NCBI RefSeq assembly: GCF_007859815.1
Contig: NZ_SJPH01000004.1
Location: 62,001 to 126,000 of the forward strand
From: Botrimarina hoheduenensis
GTDB lineage: Bacteria > Planctomycetota > Planctomycetia > Pirellulales > Lacipirellulaceae
Reading direction: 5' to 3'
DNA length: 64,000 nucleotides
Numbering within the stretch: position 1 is the stretch's first letter; every line of letters starts with the position of its first letter. Positions 54,109 through 63,213 of the stretch are shown here, in pieces. The notes beneath the pieces were generated by a model that saw nothing but the letters and a program-made list of their open reading frames with translations, was not told the origin of the DNA and ran no database searches. A program made the position numbers and the translations under genes.

Positions 54109-54372
54109 AGCGTATCGGACGAAAGTCCGGCGGCAGTGACGGTCAGCATCCGCATGCTTGCCACGAGTAAGCCGCGACGGCTATCTGGAGCGCACGCGAA
54201 GTGCAGGTAGCTCAGTGCAGGTAGCTCAGTGCAGGTAGCTCAGTGCAGCGCTGCGACTTCGTTAGCGCTGCTAGCGTGGTTTGCTCTGGTCGGCTCGACG
54301 AAGCGTCGCCTATAAGCCAGATCGCGCCCGGGATGCTCCGGGAGGTTCCGTGATCCAAGACCTGGCAGAGCG
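54109..54372. other. 264-bp spacer between fliN and fliO
   Basis: The largest gap in the flgB-flhB run. It contains a 14-bp tandem repeat (54201-54248) and a weak inverted repeat CCCGG/CCGGG near 54328-54344. No gene is supported. A separate promoter for fliO-flhB could lie here, but no clear boxes were seen. Confidence 0.5.
54201..54248. repeat. 14-bp tandem repeat GTGCAGGTAGCTCA, 3.4 copies
   Basis: Perfect copies at 54201-14, 54215-28 and 54229-42, then the first six bases again. AGCT in each unit gives a short palindromic centre. It lies 125 bp before the fliO start. Confidence 0.9.
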
Positions 54373-55491
54373 ATGCAACCGCGTCGAGACTTTCTATGCC
54401 TGGCCCTCCTCGTCGGGGGCTTCGCCCCGGTTTTAGCCGCGGACCGCGATCTGCTCAGCGTGCCGCGTGGCGTGCGTAATCGCCCGGGGGTAAGCAGCTT
54501 TGGCCCTGCCACGCTGCCACGATCCGCCAAACCCACCGCGACCACCCAAGAAACGACGCCGGCATCCGAAACCGATCCGTTCGTGTTGCAAAGCACCTAC
54601 CAGCGCCCGCCGTCGGCCGCGCTCCGGGAACCGAGCGGAATCTCGCGATCCGAAGCGGCACCGAGCCTGGCGAACACGCTGACGGTCATCGGTGCGTCAC
54701 CAGCCGTCACGGCGGCACTCAAGCCCTCGACGCCCCGCATCGAGCCGGACGAGACACCCAGCAGCCCAGCCCCCTCACTCGCCGAGCCCGGCGTTACGCC
54801 GCTGCTGTCGCTGGAGTCGGCTGCTTCTTCAACCGCGGTGCCAACCGCCGTCGAGCGTGCCGAGATCGGTTCCGCAGGCAGCGTTAACGCCGCCCCGTCA
54901 GACGAAGCCCACCAACAAGACATCAACGATAGCGACACCGCCCAAGCAGCGCGTCATCGCATGCCGGCATTCGCTGCTCCGCAGCCCACCGAACGCGTAA
55001 GCTCAACCAATCCGCTCGACGCGCTCAAGAGTTGGGAACCAAAAACCGATTCGCTCGTCACCGCGGGATCGGGACTCGCCCTGGTCATCGGCCTGCTGAT
55101 GGTGACCGCGTGGATGATCCGCAAAGCACAACCGCGTTCGGCACGGTCACTGCCGCGCGAAGTAGCCGAGGTCTTAGGTCGAGCCCCCCTGGGCGGACGG
55201 CGTCACGCGCAGCTGCTTCGGATCGGCAACAAGCTGGTGCTGGTGGCGATCAGCCCCGACTATGCCGAAACGCTTTGCGAGATCACCGACACGGCTGAGG
55301 TTGCGCGGCTCCGCTCGATCTGTGAGCACGATGCCGGAAAGGGCTCCTCGGCCGCTTTCGACGAGCTCTTCGGCCAGATGTCGGCCGAACCAAGCCAAGA
55401 CGGATTCCTCGGCGATACGGTCCACAGCTACGACGCCCGTCGGCTTGCCGAGGCCTACGCCGACACCCCCGGGGGACGCCGCTATGCGTAA
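54373..55491 (+). CDS. fliO: Flagellar export protein FliO with long N-terminal extension
   Basis: Membrane protein that assists FliP ring assembly, 372 residues against about 100-140 in enterics. A signal-like segment ([17 protein letters not shown]) is followed by about 200 Pro/Ser/Thr-rich residues, the transmembrane helix [17 protein letters not shown] near 235, and then the FliO cytoplasmic domain [20 protein letters not shown] and [18 protein letters not shown]. The last eight bases overlap fliP. Confidence 0.88.
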   Translation: MQPRRDFLCLALLVGGFAPVLAADRDLLSVPRGVRNRPGVSSFGPATLPRSAKPTATTQETTPASETDPFVLQSTYQRPPSAALREPSGISRSEAAPSLANTLTVIGASPAVTAALKPSTPRIEPDETPSSPAPSLAEPGVTPLLSLESAASSTAVPTAVERAEIGSAGSVNAAPSDEAHQQDINDSDTAQAARHRMPAFAAPQPTERVSSTNPLDALKSWEPKTDSLVTAGSGLALVIGLLMVTAWMIRKAQPRSARSLPREVAEVLGRAPLGGRRHAQLLRIGNKLVLVAISPDYAETLCEITDTAEVARLRSICEHDAGKGSSAAFDELFGQMSAEPSQDGFLGDTVHSYDARRLAEAYADTPGGRRYA

Positions 55492-56455
55492 ATCCCCCGA
55501 ATGCCGCCGCGCTGCACTGATCTGCTTGTTGGCCGTAAGCGTGCTGTTGCTGGCGGGCCCGCCAGCCCCGGCCCAGTCCACGTCCTCAAGCGAGTCCGCT
55601 CGGTCCGTGGTCACTAGCGGCGGGAGTTCGTCGGCAGCCAACACTTCGAGCTCCACCGCAGCGTCGCCCGGTGCCGAAACGGCTCGTGTGATTAGCGAGC
55701 AAGATCCCGAGGGATTGCTGCAGGGCATCGGCGGTCCCGAGGAATGGACCAAGCCCGAGCGGCTCAGCTCGACGCTGCAAGTGATGCTGCTGATGACCGT
55801 CATCAGCCTCGCGCCCGCGGTGCTGTTGATGACCACCAGCTTTGTCCGCGTGATCGTGGTCCTCGCGCTGCTGCGACAAGCCTTGGGAACGCAGCAAGCC
55901 CCTCCCGGGCAAGTCATCACCTCGATCGCGCTGTTCATCACCCTGCTGTTGATGACGCCGGTCTGGAAAGAGAGCTACGATCAGGGCGTGAAGCCGTACA
56001 CAGAAGGGCAGCTTTCACTGGACGAAGCCTTCGCGGCAACGGCCAAGCCGATCCGCACTTTTATGGCGGACCAGATCACACGCACCGGCAATCACGACGA
56101 TGTGCGGATGTTCCTCCAGCGACTTCCGGACGAGCTCGATCCGCAAACGGGCGAGCCGTTCGCCGACTACGACTACGTGGTTGCCAGCGAAGGCGTGCGT
56201 GTCGTGCCGCTCGCTGCTTTGCTCCCGGGTTACATGCTCAGCGAGCTCAAGACCGCGTTCTTGATCGGCTTTCAGGTGTATTTGCCGTTCGTGATCTTGG
56301 ACATCGTTGTGGCGAGCATCACGATCTCGATGGGCATGCTGATGCTGCCCCCCGTGCTGATCTCGCTACCATTCAAACTGCTGCTGTTCGTGCTGGTCGA
56401 TGGTTGGCGGTTGGTGGTCGAGATGCTGCTCGAGAGCTTCACAATCTATCTGTAA
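55484..56455 (+). CDS. fliP: Flagellar export gate protein FliP
   Basis: Core export-gate protein of 323 residues. ATG 55484 is chosen because it starts the cleavable signal peptide ([21 protein letters not shown]); it overlaps fliO by eight bases. A Ser/Ala-rich stretch precedes the conserved part: [33 protein letters not shown] and [20 protein letters not shown]. Four membrane segments are visible. It is followed by fliQ. Confidence 0.95.
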   Translation: MRKSPECRRAALICLLAVSVLLLAGPPAPAQSTSSSESARSVVTSGGSSSAANTSSSTAASPGAETARVISEQDPEGLLQGIGGPEEWTKPERLSSTLQVMLLMTVISLAPAVLLMTTSFVRVIVVLALLRQALGTQQAPPGQVITSIALFITLLLMTPVWKESYDQGVKPYTEGQLSLDEAFAATAKPIRTFMADQITRTGNHDDVRMFLQRLPDELDPQTGEPFADYDYVVASEGVRVVPLAALLPGYMLSELKTAFLIGFQVYLPFVILDIVVASITISMGMLMLPPVLISLPFKLLLFVLVDGWRLVVEMLLESFTIYL

Positions 56456-56492
56456 AAGGACTTCGCCCTGTGCGGGGCGATGGGGATCGGCG

Positions 56493-56759
56493 ATGGACCC
56501 TGATCTAGCGGTAGACCTCGGCCGGAAGGCGCTGTTCGTGACCGGATTGGTCTCGGCACCGATCCTGATTGCCGGCTTGGTGGTCGGCTTGGCGATCGGC
56601 CTGCTGCAAGCGCTCACACAGGTGCAGGAGCAAACCGTCGCTTTCGTTCCGAAACTGATGGCGATGGCCGTGGCGCTCGCGCTGACGCTGCCTTGGATCC
56701 TGCAGCAGATGATCGACTACTCTCAGGCCCTGATCGCGGGCATCCCGGGCAACTTGTAA
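56493..56759 (+). CDS. fliQ: Flagellar export gate protein FliQ
   Basis: Two-helix gate protein of 88 residues. The helices are LFVTGLVSAPILIAGLVVGL and KLMAMAVALALTLPWILQQM, joined by LLQALTQVQEQTVAF, the typical FliQ loop. ATG 56493 is preferred; the longer frame back to 56400 overlaps fliP. Confidence 0.95.
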   Translation: MDPDLAVDLGRKALFVTGLVSAPILIAGLVVGLAIGLLQALTQVQEQTVAFVPKLMAMAVALALTLPWILQQMIDYSQALIAGIPGNL

Positions 56760-56813
56760 CTATCGTGTCCGGCGCCGGCCACGCCCGCCGCTGTCTCGGC
56801 CCCTCGCTAACTT

Positions 56814-57605
56814 ATGCCCGAACTTGAATCGCTGCTGAGCGGCTTGGGCATCACGTTCGCGCTGGTGCTCGCGCGGGTTGGTGCGCTGGTTGCGACCGCA
56901 CCGCTGCTGGCGACGCCCACCCTGCCGCTACGTATTAAGGCGCTGCTGGCGGTCTCCATGGCGGCCGTGGTGACCCCGCTGCAACTCCAGCGTGAGATGC
57001 TCCTGCCAGAGACGCTCAGCGAGATTATCTCCGCCGTCGCCAATGACGCCCTGATCGGTGCCACGCTGGGCCTGGGGGTCATGGTGATCCTGTCCGGAAT
57101 CCAGCTCACGGGGCAGGTGATCGGACAGATGTCGGGCATGGCGCTGACCGACGGTACCGACCCCATTCTGCAAGACAACGCCACGGTCTTTAGTCAGATC
57201 TTCTACTTTGTCACGGTTGCCGTGTTTGTCGCCGCGGGAGGACACAGCGAGATGATCGACGTGTTGCTCAGCACCTTCGACAGCGTTCCGCCCGGGGCCT
57301 ACGTCTTCCAAGATCAGCTTGCGATCACGTTTCTCGGGCTGCTCAGTGCTGGCTTCGAGCTGGGGCTCCGCACCTCGGCACCCCTGATGGTGGGATTATT
57401 TCTGGCGACGGTCGTGCTGGGCCTCATCAGCCGGACGCTGCCACAGATCAACACCGTGGTAGTCGGCTTCAGCATCAACGGTTTGCTGACGCTCGGTCTG
57501 ATGATGCTGTCGGTGGGTGCTGTCGCGTGGGCCTATCAGGGTCCGCTATCGTCATCGCTGGCGGAGATCGCTTCGTCGGTTACGACCACGCCAAGGGTCC
57601 GCTAA
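56814..57605 (+). CDS. fliR: Flagellar export gate protein FliR
   Basis: Integral membrane gate protein of 263 residues with about six helices (TFALVLARVGALVATAPLLA; VMVILSGIQLTGQVIGQMSG; GLFLATVVLGLISRTLPQIN). The segment MALTDGTDPILQDNATVFSQ is the conserved FliR cytoplasmic-facing stretch. It ends 18 bp before flhB. Confidence 0.94.
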   Translation: MPELESLLSGLGITFALVLARVGALVATAPLLATPTLPLRIKALLAVSMAAVVTPLQLQREMLLPETLSEIISAVANDALIGATLGLGVMVILSGIQLTGQVIGQMSGMALTDGTDPILQDNATVFSQIFYFVTVAVFVAAGGHSEMIDVLLSTFDSVPPGAYVFQDQLAITFLGLLSAGFELGLRTSAPLMVGLFLATVVLGLISRTLPQINTVVVGFSINGLLTLGLMMLSVGAVAWAYQGPLSSSLAEIASSVTTTPRVR

Positions 57606-57623
57606 CCCGACGAGTGTCCGAGC

Positions 57624-58709
57624 ATGGCCGAAGCGGCTGGCGAAAAATCTTTTGATGCAACGCCCTATCGGCGCCAACAGGCGCGCGAAAAGGGCCAGGT
57701 GCCGTACAGCCAAGATCTTGGATCGGCGGTGTTGCTGCTCGCGGCGGCGGGGCTGCTGAAGATGCTCGGCGGGCGTTTGGCGGCGGCCCTCGCTTCGCTC
57801 ACCGAGAGATTGCTCGCCGAGCCCCTGCAGCTTGCCGCGGACCGCGACCTGTTGATCGCCACTTCCAATCAAACCCTGCTGCTTATCGGCGGCCCGCTCG
57901 CCTCGTTGCTGGGCCTGCTGCTGCTCGCGGCGGCCGCGACCAACTTGGCACAAACCGGCCTGCTCTTTGTCCCCGACAAGCTGGCTCCTGACATCAGCCG
58001 ACTCAACCCGATCGCGGGTCTCGGCCGGATCTTTTCGATTCAAGGCACCGCCCGGCTCGGCTTCGGGCTCGTGAAGGTGGTAATCGTGGCCGCGGTGAGC
58101 ATCGCCGCGATTTGGCCGCACGGAGCGGTCATTGCCGAGGCCGGACGGCTCGGCATCGGTCAGCTTGCCACGCTGCTCATCGACACGACTTTCACCACCG
58201 TGTTCTGGGTCGGTGGCGCGCTGCTGGTGCTGGCCCTGGCCGACCTGGCGCTGCAACGCTGGAAGCACGAGCAAGACCTGAAGATGACCTCCCAAGAGAT
58301 GAAGGAGGAAATGAAGAACCTGCAAGGAGATCCCGAGGTCGCGGCCCGACGCAAGCAAGTGCAGCGTCAACTGGCGATGAGCCGCATGGGTCAGGACGTT
58401 CCCAAAGCGGATGTGGTGGTGACCAATCCTACCGAGCTGGCGATCGCCCTGCGCTACGACGCCGAGGTGATGGCGGCGCCGGTGGTGGTCGCCAAGGGCG
58501 CGGGCGTCATTGCCCAGCGGATTCGACGCCTGGCGCTCGAGAACGGCGTGCCGATCGTCGAACGCAAGCCACTCGCCCGACTGCTCTACAAAGAGGTGGC
58601 GATCGGTCACCCCGTGACGGCGGACAGCTACGCGGCAGTGGCCGAGGTGCTGGCGTACGTCTATCGGCTCAAGGGTAAGAAGCCGCCGAAGCCCCCCCGC
58701 GCGGCGTGA
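57624..58709 (+). CDS. flhB: Flagellar export switch protein FlhB with NPTE cleavage motif
   Basis: Substrate-specificity switch of the export apparatus, 361 residues with four membrane helices (about 35-215) and a cytosolic domain. MTSQEMKEEMKNLQGDPEV is the conserved linker. The autocleavage site is N268-P269-T270-E271 in VVVTNPTELAIALRYD, whereas the standard sequence is NPTH followed by Tyr. The Asn-Pro bond needed for cleavage is kept. C-terminal RLLYKEVAIGHPV is typical. It is the last gene of the flagellar run, followed by a hairpin. Confidence 0.95.
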   Translation: MAEAAGEKSFDATPYRRQQAREKGQVPYSQDLGSAVLLLAAAGLLKMLGGRLAAALASLTERLLAEPLQLAADRDLLIATSNQTLLLIGGPLASLLGLLLLAAAATNLAQTGLLFVPDKLAPDISRLNPIAGLGRIFSIQGTARLGFGLVKVVIVAAVSIAAIWPHGAVIAEAGRLGIGQLATLLIDTTFTTVFWVGGALLVLALADLALQRWKHEQDLKMTSQEMKEEMKNLQGDPEVAARRKQVQRQLAMSRMGQDVPKADVVVTNPTELAIALRYDAEVMAAPVVVAKGAGVIAQRIRRLALENGVPIVERKPLARLLYKEVAIGHPVTADSYAAVAEVLAYVYRLKGKKPPKPPRAA

Positions 58710-58722
58710 TCGGCTGATCACG
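58705..58722 (+). terminator. Hairpin at the end of the flagellar operon
   Basis: CGTGATC (58705-58711), loop GGCT, then GATCACG (58716-58722): a perfect 7-bp stem that overlaps the flhB stop codon. An AT-rich GATTAATAAG follows, without a real T-run. Confidence 0.45.
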
Positions 58723-58849
58723 GATTAATAAGCCGCAGACAAGCCCGCGTGACGGATCGGAAACACCCGCCGCGGCTGTTAAGATGTGGCGGTGCCTCTC
58801 AATAAGGGCCCGACACCCGTTGCTTCTGACCCCTGCTGTTTCCGACCCC

Positions 58850-59641
58850 ATGTCGCAAAGCTCTCGCTGGATCGCCCTTGTTGCCCTTGCCGAACCCAGC
58901 CCGCCAAACGGCCCGCAGCTGGTTGATGAGATCGCACGGCTCTTTCCGCACCATCCGGTGCCGCAGATCAGCAGCCAGACCCCCGCGGCGGTGACGATTG
59001 CCCTGGGCGCGACGCAAGAAGTCACGCTCAACGTGACGCTCGTCGATAAGCCGATTCCCTGGTCGCGGCTGGAAGGCCCCTGCGCAACCGCTTGGTACTG
59101 GCCCGAAGCCGAGAGTGCCCTGCGTTCGCACCGTGCCCACCTGTTCGTCACGATGCTCGACGAGGGGAGCAAAGCGATTCAACAGGCACAACGGCTGACG
59201 AGCCTGCTGACCGCGGTCGCCGCGGTATCGCCGGCGAGAGGGTTGGTGTGGGGCCCCACCGGCGCGGTGCACCAGCCACGCGACTTTGCCAACCTTGCCG
59301 CCACCGCCACGCCCGAGAACCTGCCGCTGAATCTATGGATCGACTTCCGTGTGTTTGAGGGAGACCCGGCACCCGGCACCGACCGGCCACAGTACGGGCT
59401 GTTCACCACCGGCATGGAGTCGTTTGGCTATCGCGAGTTCGAGGCCCCCGGCTACCAAGGCGATCCGCAACAGCTCGTCAGCGCGGCGTACAACATTGCA
59501 CATTACGCACTCGAAAAGCGTGCCAGCCTGCAAGACGCCGAGGTGATCGGTCTCCCCGACGAAAGCCAAGTCACCCTCCGTGAGGCCAAATCGGTCATCG
59601 ATCCCGAGCAGGATGTCATGGTGCTCGAGTTTAATGCCTGA
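58850..59641 (+). CDS. DUF4261 domain protein
   Basis: Cytosolic protein of 263 residues. The DUF4261 region covers the second half, with LNLWIDFRVFEGDPAPG, GLFTTGMESFGYREFEAPGY and LVSAAYNIAHYALEKRA. The N-terminal half (LVALAEPSPPNGPQLVDEIA) resembles the paired domain of this family. Function of the family is unknown. ATG 58850 is preferred to 58784 because conserved sequence starts shortly after it. It stands alone after flhB, in the same direction but separated by a hairpin. Confidence 0.8.
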   Translation: MSQSSRWIALVALAEPSPPNGPQLVDEIARLFPHHPVPQISSQTPAAVTIALGATQEVTLNVTLVDKPIPWSRLEGPCATAWYWPEAESALRSHRAHLFVTMLDEGSKAIQQAQRLTSLLTAVAAVSPARGLVWGPTGAVHQPRDFANLAATATPENLPLNLWIDFRVFEGDPAPGTDRPQYGLFTTGMESFGYREFEAPGYQGDPQQLVSAAYNIAHYALEKRASLQDAEVIGLPDESQVTLREAKSVIDPEQDVMVLEFNA

Positions 59642-59685
59642 TCGGCTCGCCTACCGACTCGCCCGCATGAAAGAGCGTGTGCCGA

Positions 59686-60726
59686 TCAGTTGTCCGCCGC
59701 ATCGGCGAGCGGATCGCCGCGGAACAGGGCATGCCCCAGCACGTTGCGGCGGCTCGTGAGCGGTCCACCGGCGGCGTCGTCTGCCAGGATCTGACGCATC
59801 ATTTGGAATTTGGCGTCGCAGTCGTCGGCGTAGTGAACCAGGAGCGCCTCGGGCGTCATCGGCGGCTTGGGCGAACCCCATTCGGGCAGCCGCTGATGGC
59901 TGATGATGATGTGCTCCAGCCGCAGCAGTTGTTCCGCCCCGAGCGGTTCGCCATCAGCGTCTTGTGCCGCAGCGGCCTCGCGGATCATGTCTCGGCCTTG
60001 CAAGATGTGGCCGACAAGCGAGCCGGCCGGCGTGTACTCGCCCCCGAGCGGCGTGACACATAGCTCGCGCAGCTTGCCGATATCGTGCAACACGGCTCCC
60101 GCTACAACGAGCCCCACGTCCAGCGGGGGTGTCAGATCGGGGTACAGCCCCGCGTAGCGGTCGGCCAGCATCCGCGCGTGGGTCGCCACGTTGCGCACGT
60201 GCTCGAGATAGCCGCCCGCAAAAGCGTGATGGTTGCGCGTCGCGGCGGGCCACACGAGCAGCTCCTCGCGATGGGTCTCAAGCAGATCCAGCACCAGCCG
60301 CTTCAGAGGTGCCTCGGTAACGGCCTCTTCGACCAACGACACCAAGTCAGCGAACATCTCCTTGGCATCAAAACGACTGGCGGGTTGGCACATCTGCGGA
60401 GTGAAGCCGTCCGCCTCGTCCGTGGGCTCCACCGGACGGATCCGCCGGATCTCGAGCTGTGGCCCGTAGTTGGTTTCGCGGTAGAGCGCCCGCAATTTAT
60501 AGAATTCGCCAACCACCCACTGGGTGCGGCACGCCTCCGCTAGCGGGGCGTCTCCCCAGATGGGGAACGACACATCGCGTCGCGCATCACGGAACGTGAC
60601 CCGCCAGTAGGGCTTGCCCTCTTTCGTGAGCAACTCTTGTCGATCAGCCAGCAGCGCGAAGAAGTCTCCCTCTTCGCCCGTAGCCAAGTCCGACAGCGCG
60701 ACGATCGGAGAAGCAGATTCCGTCAA
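59686..60726 (-). CDS. HD-domain protein with OB fold (YhaM-like 3'-5' exoribonuclease)
   Basis: Two-domain hydrolase of about 346 residues. The N-terminal OB-fold part (SDLATGEEGDFFALLADRQE, YWRVTFRDARRDV) would bind single-stranded nucleic acid, and the HD domain follows with GGYLEHVRNVATHA and AGAVLHDIGKLREL, where His and His-Asp ligate the metals. This arrangement is that of YhaM/CbfA exonucleases. The open frame extends to 60885 but would overlap the upstream acyltransferase by 89 bp; TTG 60726 before TESASPIVALSDLATG is the likely start. Confidence 0.82.
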   Translation of the reverse strand: MTESASPIVALSDLATGEEGDFFALLADRQELLTKEGKPYWRVTFRDARRDVSFPIWGDAPLAEACRTQWVVGEFYKLRALYRETNYGPQLEIRRIRPVEPTDEADGFTPQMCQPASRFDAKEMFADLVSLVEEAVTEAPLKRLVLDLLETHREELLVWPAATRNHHAFAGGYLEHVRNVATHARMLADRYAGLYPDLTPPLDVGLVVAGAVLHDIGKLRELCVTPLGGEYTPAGSLVGHILQGRDMIREAAAAQDADGEPLGAEQLLRLEHIIISHQRLPEWGSPKPPMTPEALLVHYADDCDAKFQMMRQILADDAAGGPLTSRRNVLGHALFRGDPLADAADN

Positions 60727-60796
60727 CAGGACGACCCTTGCGTGTAAGACGAGGAAACGGGCACCGCACGGCGCAGGCCCCGAGACGATAATGAGA

Positions 60797-62047
60797 TCAG
60801 TCTGACGTCGCCGAGGAGCCGAACAGCTTCGCCCTGCGCTCATCGACCAGTGCATCAAGCGTTGATTGTAAATCGGCCGCAACACGCCGCATGAGCGGAT
60901 CGCCCTCGACGCCGCGTTCGCGGGTGTCGGGTGCCTCGATCGCGTCGCCCACGACCAGCGTGCAGTGTAGCGGACCGTGATAGCTCGCGCGGTCTTGGTA
61001 ATCCTCGATCATACGCTCGACCGTCTCGATCACCCGCTCGGGCAGGTCGTTCGTTCCGGTGAGATATCCGCGCGGATAGTGAGCGATCTGCTGTAAATAA
61101 TAGCACGCCGCCAGATCGTGCCAGCGATCCTGCCGCTCTGCCGAAGAGACTTTCTTCGCAACCAGGTCGGGCAGGATCTTGGTGCGGATCCGCTTGACCC
61201 GCGCCACGATGTTGTTGGGTTCGGAATTCTCCGCGGCTTCATCGGCCAGACCCCATTTCTTCTCGAGCTGATCCAGCTTCTTGCTGATGAGCCCCTGGGC
61301 ACGCTCGTGCGGATCGCCCTCGGTCGCGGACCCCAGGTACTCGACTTCTTTGAGCGTCAGCAGCGCAACTCCGATCTTGCGCAATCGCTGGTGCAGGGTT
61401 AACTGAGTTTGTGGTTGCCAACTGAAGCTCTTCTCGAACGCCTCGACGTCGGCACGGATCAGCTGCTCGGCGTCGCCGTCGTACGAGTAGCGGATCGTCA
61501 CCGGGTGGATCACCACCGGCGGACGGCCCGCTTTAGCGCGACGCTTGCTCGCCTGCCGGGCGATGAAGCCGGGACCGTCCATCAGCTCCATCACCAGATC
61601 GCAATGACGCGAGACCGCCCCTTCGGGGAAGATCAGCAGCGGGCGCCGGCCCTGCTCCAGCACCTCGATCGCCTGGGTGACACTCTGCCGATCGTTCCCT
61701 TCGCGATAAACGCTGAAGGCCCCCATGCGGCGGATCAGAAAACGCTGCCACCAGCCCTCTTTGAACAGGTGCCAGCTCGCCATCGCAAACAGCTCGCAAC
61801 CGGCCTCTGCGGCCAGCATGCCAACCGCCATCGGATCCGCCAGCCGTGAGTGGTTTGCTGCGAGAATCACCCCGTGACCCGAAGCGATCGATTGCTTGAG
61901 CTTCTCGATACCCCGAAACTCGAAACTCTCGACACAGAACGTCTTTCGGAGGTACCCGGGCAGCCGAAGACGCACCAGCCAGCACCAGAAGCTCGATTCC
62001 ACCGGGGGAACGAACTCGTACGGCTCTTCGAGGACGATCTCTTGCAT
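60797..62047 (-). CDS. PlsC-type acyltransferase with long C-terminal domain
   Basis: Acyltransferase of 416 residues. The catalytic box is ANHSRLAD (H-x4-D) and the acceptor motif LLIFPEGAVSRH, as in 1-acylglycerol-phosphate acyltransferases. Residues 210-416 form an extra helical domain (GLISKKLDQLEKKWGLADEA) of unknown role, and the protein is about twice the length of PlsC alone. It lies upstream of the HD-domain gene on the same strand and is divergent from the recombinase gene. The acyl acceptor is not known. Confidence 0.85.
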   Translation of the reverse strand: MQEIVLEEPYEFVPPVESSFWCWLVRLRLPGYLRKTFCVESFEFRGIEKLKQSIASGHGVILAANHSRLADPMAVGMLAAEAGCELFAMASWHLFKEGWWQRFLIRRMGAFSVYREGNDRQSVTQAIEVLEQGRRPLLIFPEGAVSRHCDLVMELMDGPGFIARQASKRRAKAGRPPVVIHPVTIRYSYDGDAEQLIRADVEAFEKSFSWQPQTQLTLHQRLRKIGVALLTLKEVEYLGSATEGDPHERAQGLISKKLDQLEKKWGLADEAAENSEPNNIVARVKRIRTKILPDLVAKKVSSAERQDRWHDLAACYYLQQIAHYPRGYLTGTNDLPERVIETVERMIEDYQDRASYHGPLHCTLVVGDAIEAPDTRERGVEGDPLMRRVAADLQSTLDALVDERRAKLFGSSATSD

Positions 62048-62159
62048 CGGTCGGCTTTGGGGTCCGCAGAGTCAACGTAAGCAGTGCCAATATCGTAAAG
62101 CGACCATCAACTTTGCTGAAGGGAGGCGACCGAGCCGACCGCGTCGCCGCGGGCGCACG

Positions 62160-63161
62160 ATGATTAAGGAACCGGGCGACGCGTCGCCCCGCCCCGCTCC
62201 CCCCCTGCCCCCTTTCATGGTCCGCCGGTCCCTCAAGAAGGTCGTCAAACCACGCCGCGAAGGAGCGGGTGCCGAGGCCCTCCAGTGGCGCGAGGCCTTT
62301 GTTCGCTATTTGGCGAGCGAGTGCCAGCTCTCCGCCAACACGGTCGCCGCCTATCGCCGCGACCTCGCCCGATTCCATGGCTGGCTGGGCAGCCGTCGGC
62401 TGGCCAACCTGTCGGTCGGCGAACTGGCCGAGTACCCGGGCTGGCTCACCGACCTGGGACTCGCCTCGGCAAGTGTCGCGCGGCATGTCGTCTCGCTGAA
62501 GGCATACTGCCGCTATCTGCAACTGGAAGGGGTGCTCACCGACAACCAAGCCGCGCTGCTCGCAACGCCCAAGCTCTGGCAACGGGTCCCCTCGGTGCTC
62601 TCGGCAACGCAGGTCATCAAGCTGCTCGAAGCCCCGCTGCGCGGCGAGCCGCTCTGGCGCCGCGATCGCGCGATTCTTGAGCTGCTGTATGCCACCGGCG
62701 CACGCGTCTCGGAGCTCTCAACGCTACGACTGAAGGACACCAACCTCGAGGAACGCCGCATCACTTGCCACGGCAAGGGAGACAAGCAACGCATCGTGCC
62801 ACTCGGCAAATCCGCTTGCACAGCGGTCGCCGACTATCTGGAGCACGAGCGACCCCGGCTAGCAAGGCGGCGCGAGCCGGCAACCGATTTCTTGCTGCTC
62901 TCGACACGCGGCGATCGGCTCCGTCGCGAGCGCATCTGGGAGCTTATCAAGCGCTACGCCGCTGTCGCGGGGGTTACCTCCAAACTGAGCCCGCACTCGC
63001 TGCGGCACAGCTTTGCGACCCATCTCTTGGCAGGCGGTGCGGACCTCCGCCAGGTGCAAGAGCTACTCGGCCACGCCTCGATTGCGACCACACAGCTCTA
63101 TACGCACGTGGATCATTCACGCCTGAAAAAGGTTCATGCGGCGTACCACCCGCGGGCTTGA
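62160..63161 (+). CDS. XerC/XerD-type tyrosine recombinase
   Basis: Site-specific recombinase of 333 residues. The N-terminal core-binding domain contains LASECQLSANTVAAYRRDLA. The catalytic residues are Arg in ATGARVSELSTL, Lys in GKGDKQRIVPLG, His-x-x-Arg in SPHSLRHSFATHLL, His in ELLGHASIATTQLY, and the nucleophilic Tyr in that last segment (LYTHVD). This matches XerC/XerD, which resolve chromosome dimers at dif with FtsK. The subfamily cannot be fixed by eye. ATG 62160 adds a Pro-rich tail; ATG 62217 is an alternative. Confidence 0.9.
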   Translation: MIKEPGDASPRPAPPLPPFMVRRSLKKVVKPRREGAGAEALQWREAFVRYLASECQLSANTVAAYRRDLARFHGWLGSRRLANLSVGELAEYPGWLTDLGLASASVARHVVSLKAYCRYLQLEGVLTDNQAALLATPKLWQRVPSVLSATQVIKLLEAPLRGEPLWRRDRAILELLYATGARVSELSTLRLKDTNLEERRITCHGKGDKQRIVPLGKSACTAVADYLEHERPRLARRREPATDFLLLSTRGDRLRRERIWELIKRYAAVAGVTSKLSPHSLRHSFATHLLAGGADLRQVQELLGHASIATTQLYTHVDHSRLKKVHAAYHPRA

Positions 63162-63213
63162 TCGTGGGCCCCGTGATCGTGGGCACCCTCTTTTTAAGTC
63201 GAAGCCCCGACTT

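Noticed and set aside
54365-54380. CTGGCAGAGCGATGCA as a second sigma-54 promoter before fliO
   Set aside because: The spacing between GG and GC is nine bases instead of ten, and the -12 box overlaps the fliO start codon.
62160-63161. The Xer recombinase as the integrase of a genomic island or of the repeat system
   Set aside because: Motifs and length fit a housekeeping XerC/D; it is 32 kb from the repeats and no att-like duplication flanks it.
63161-63213. AAGTCG/CGACTT stem between the recombinase and the last PEP-CTERM gene as a terminator
   Set aside because: The T-run lies before the stem on the plus strand and no T-run follows it on the minus strand, so it fits an intrinsic terminator in neither direction.
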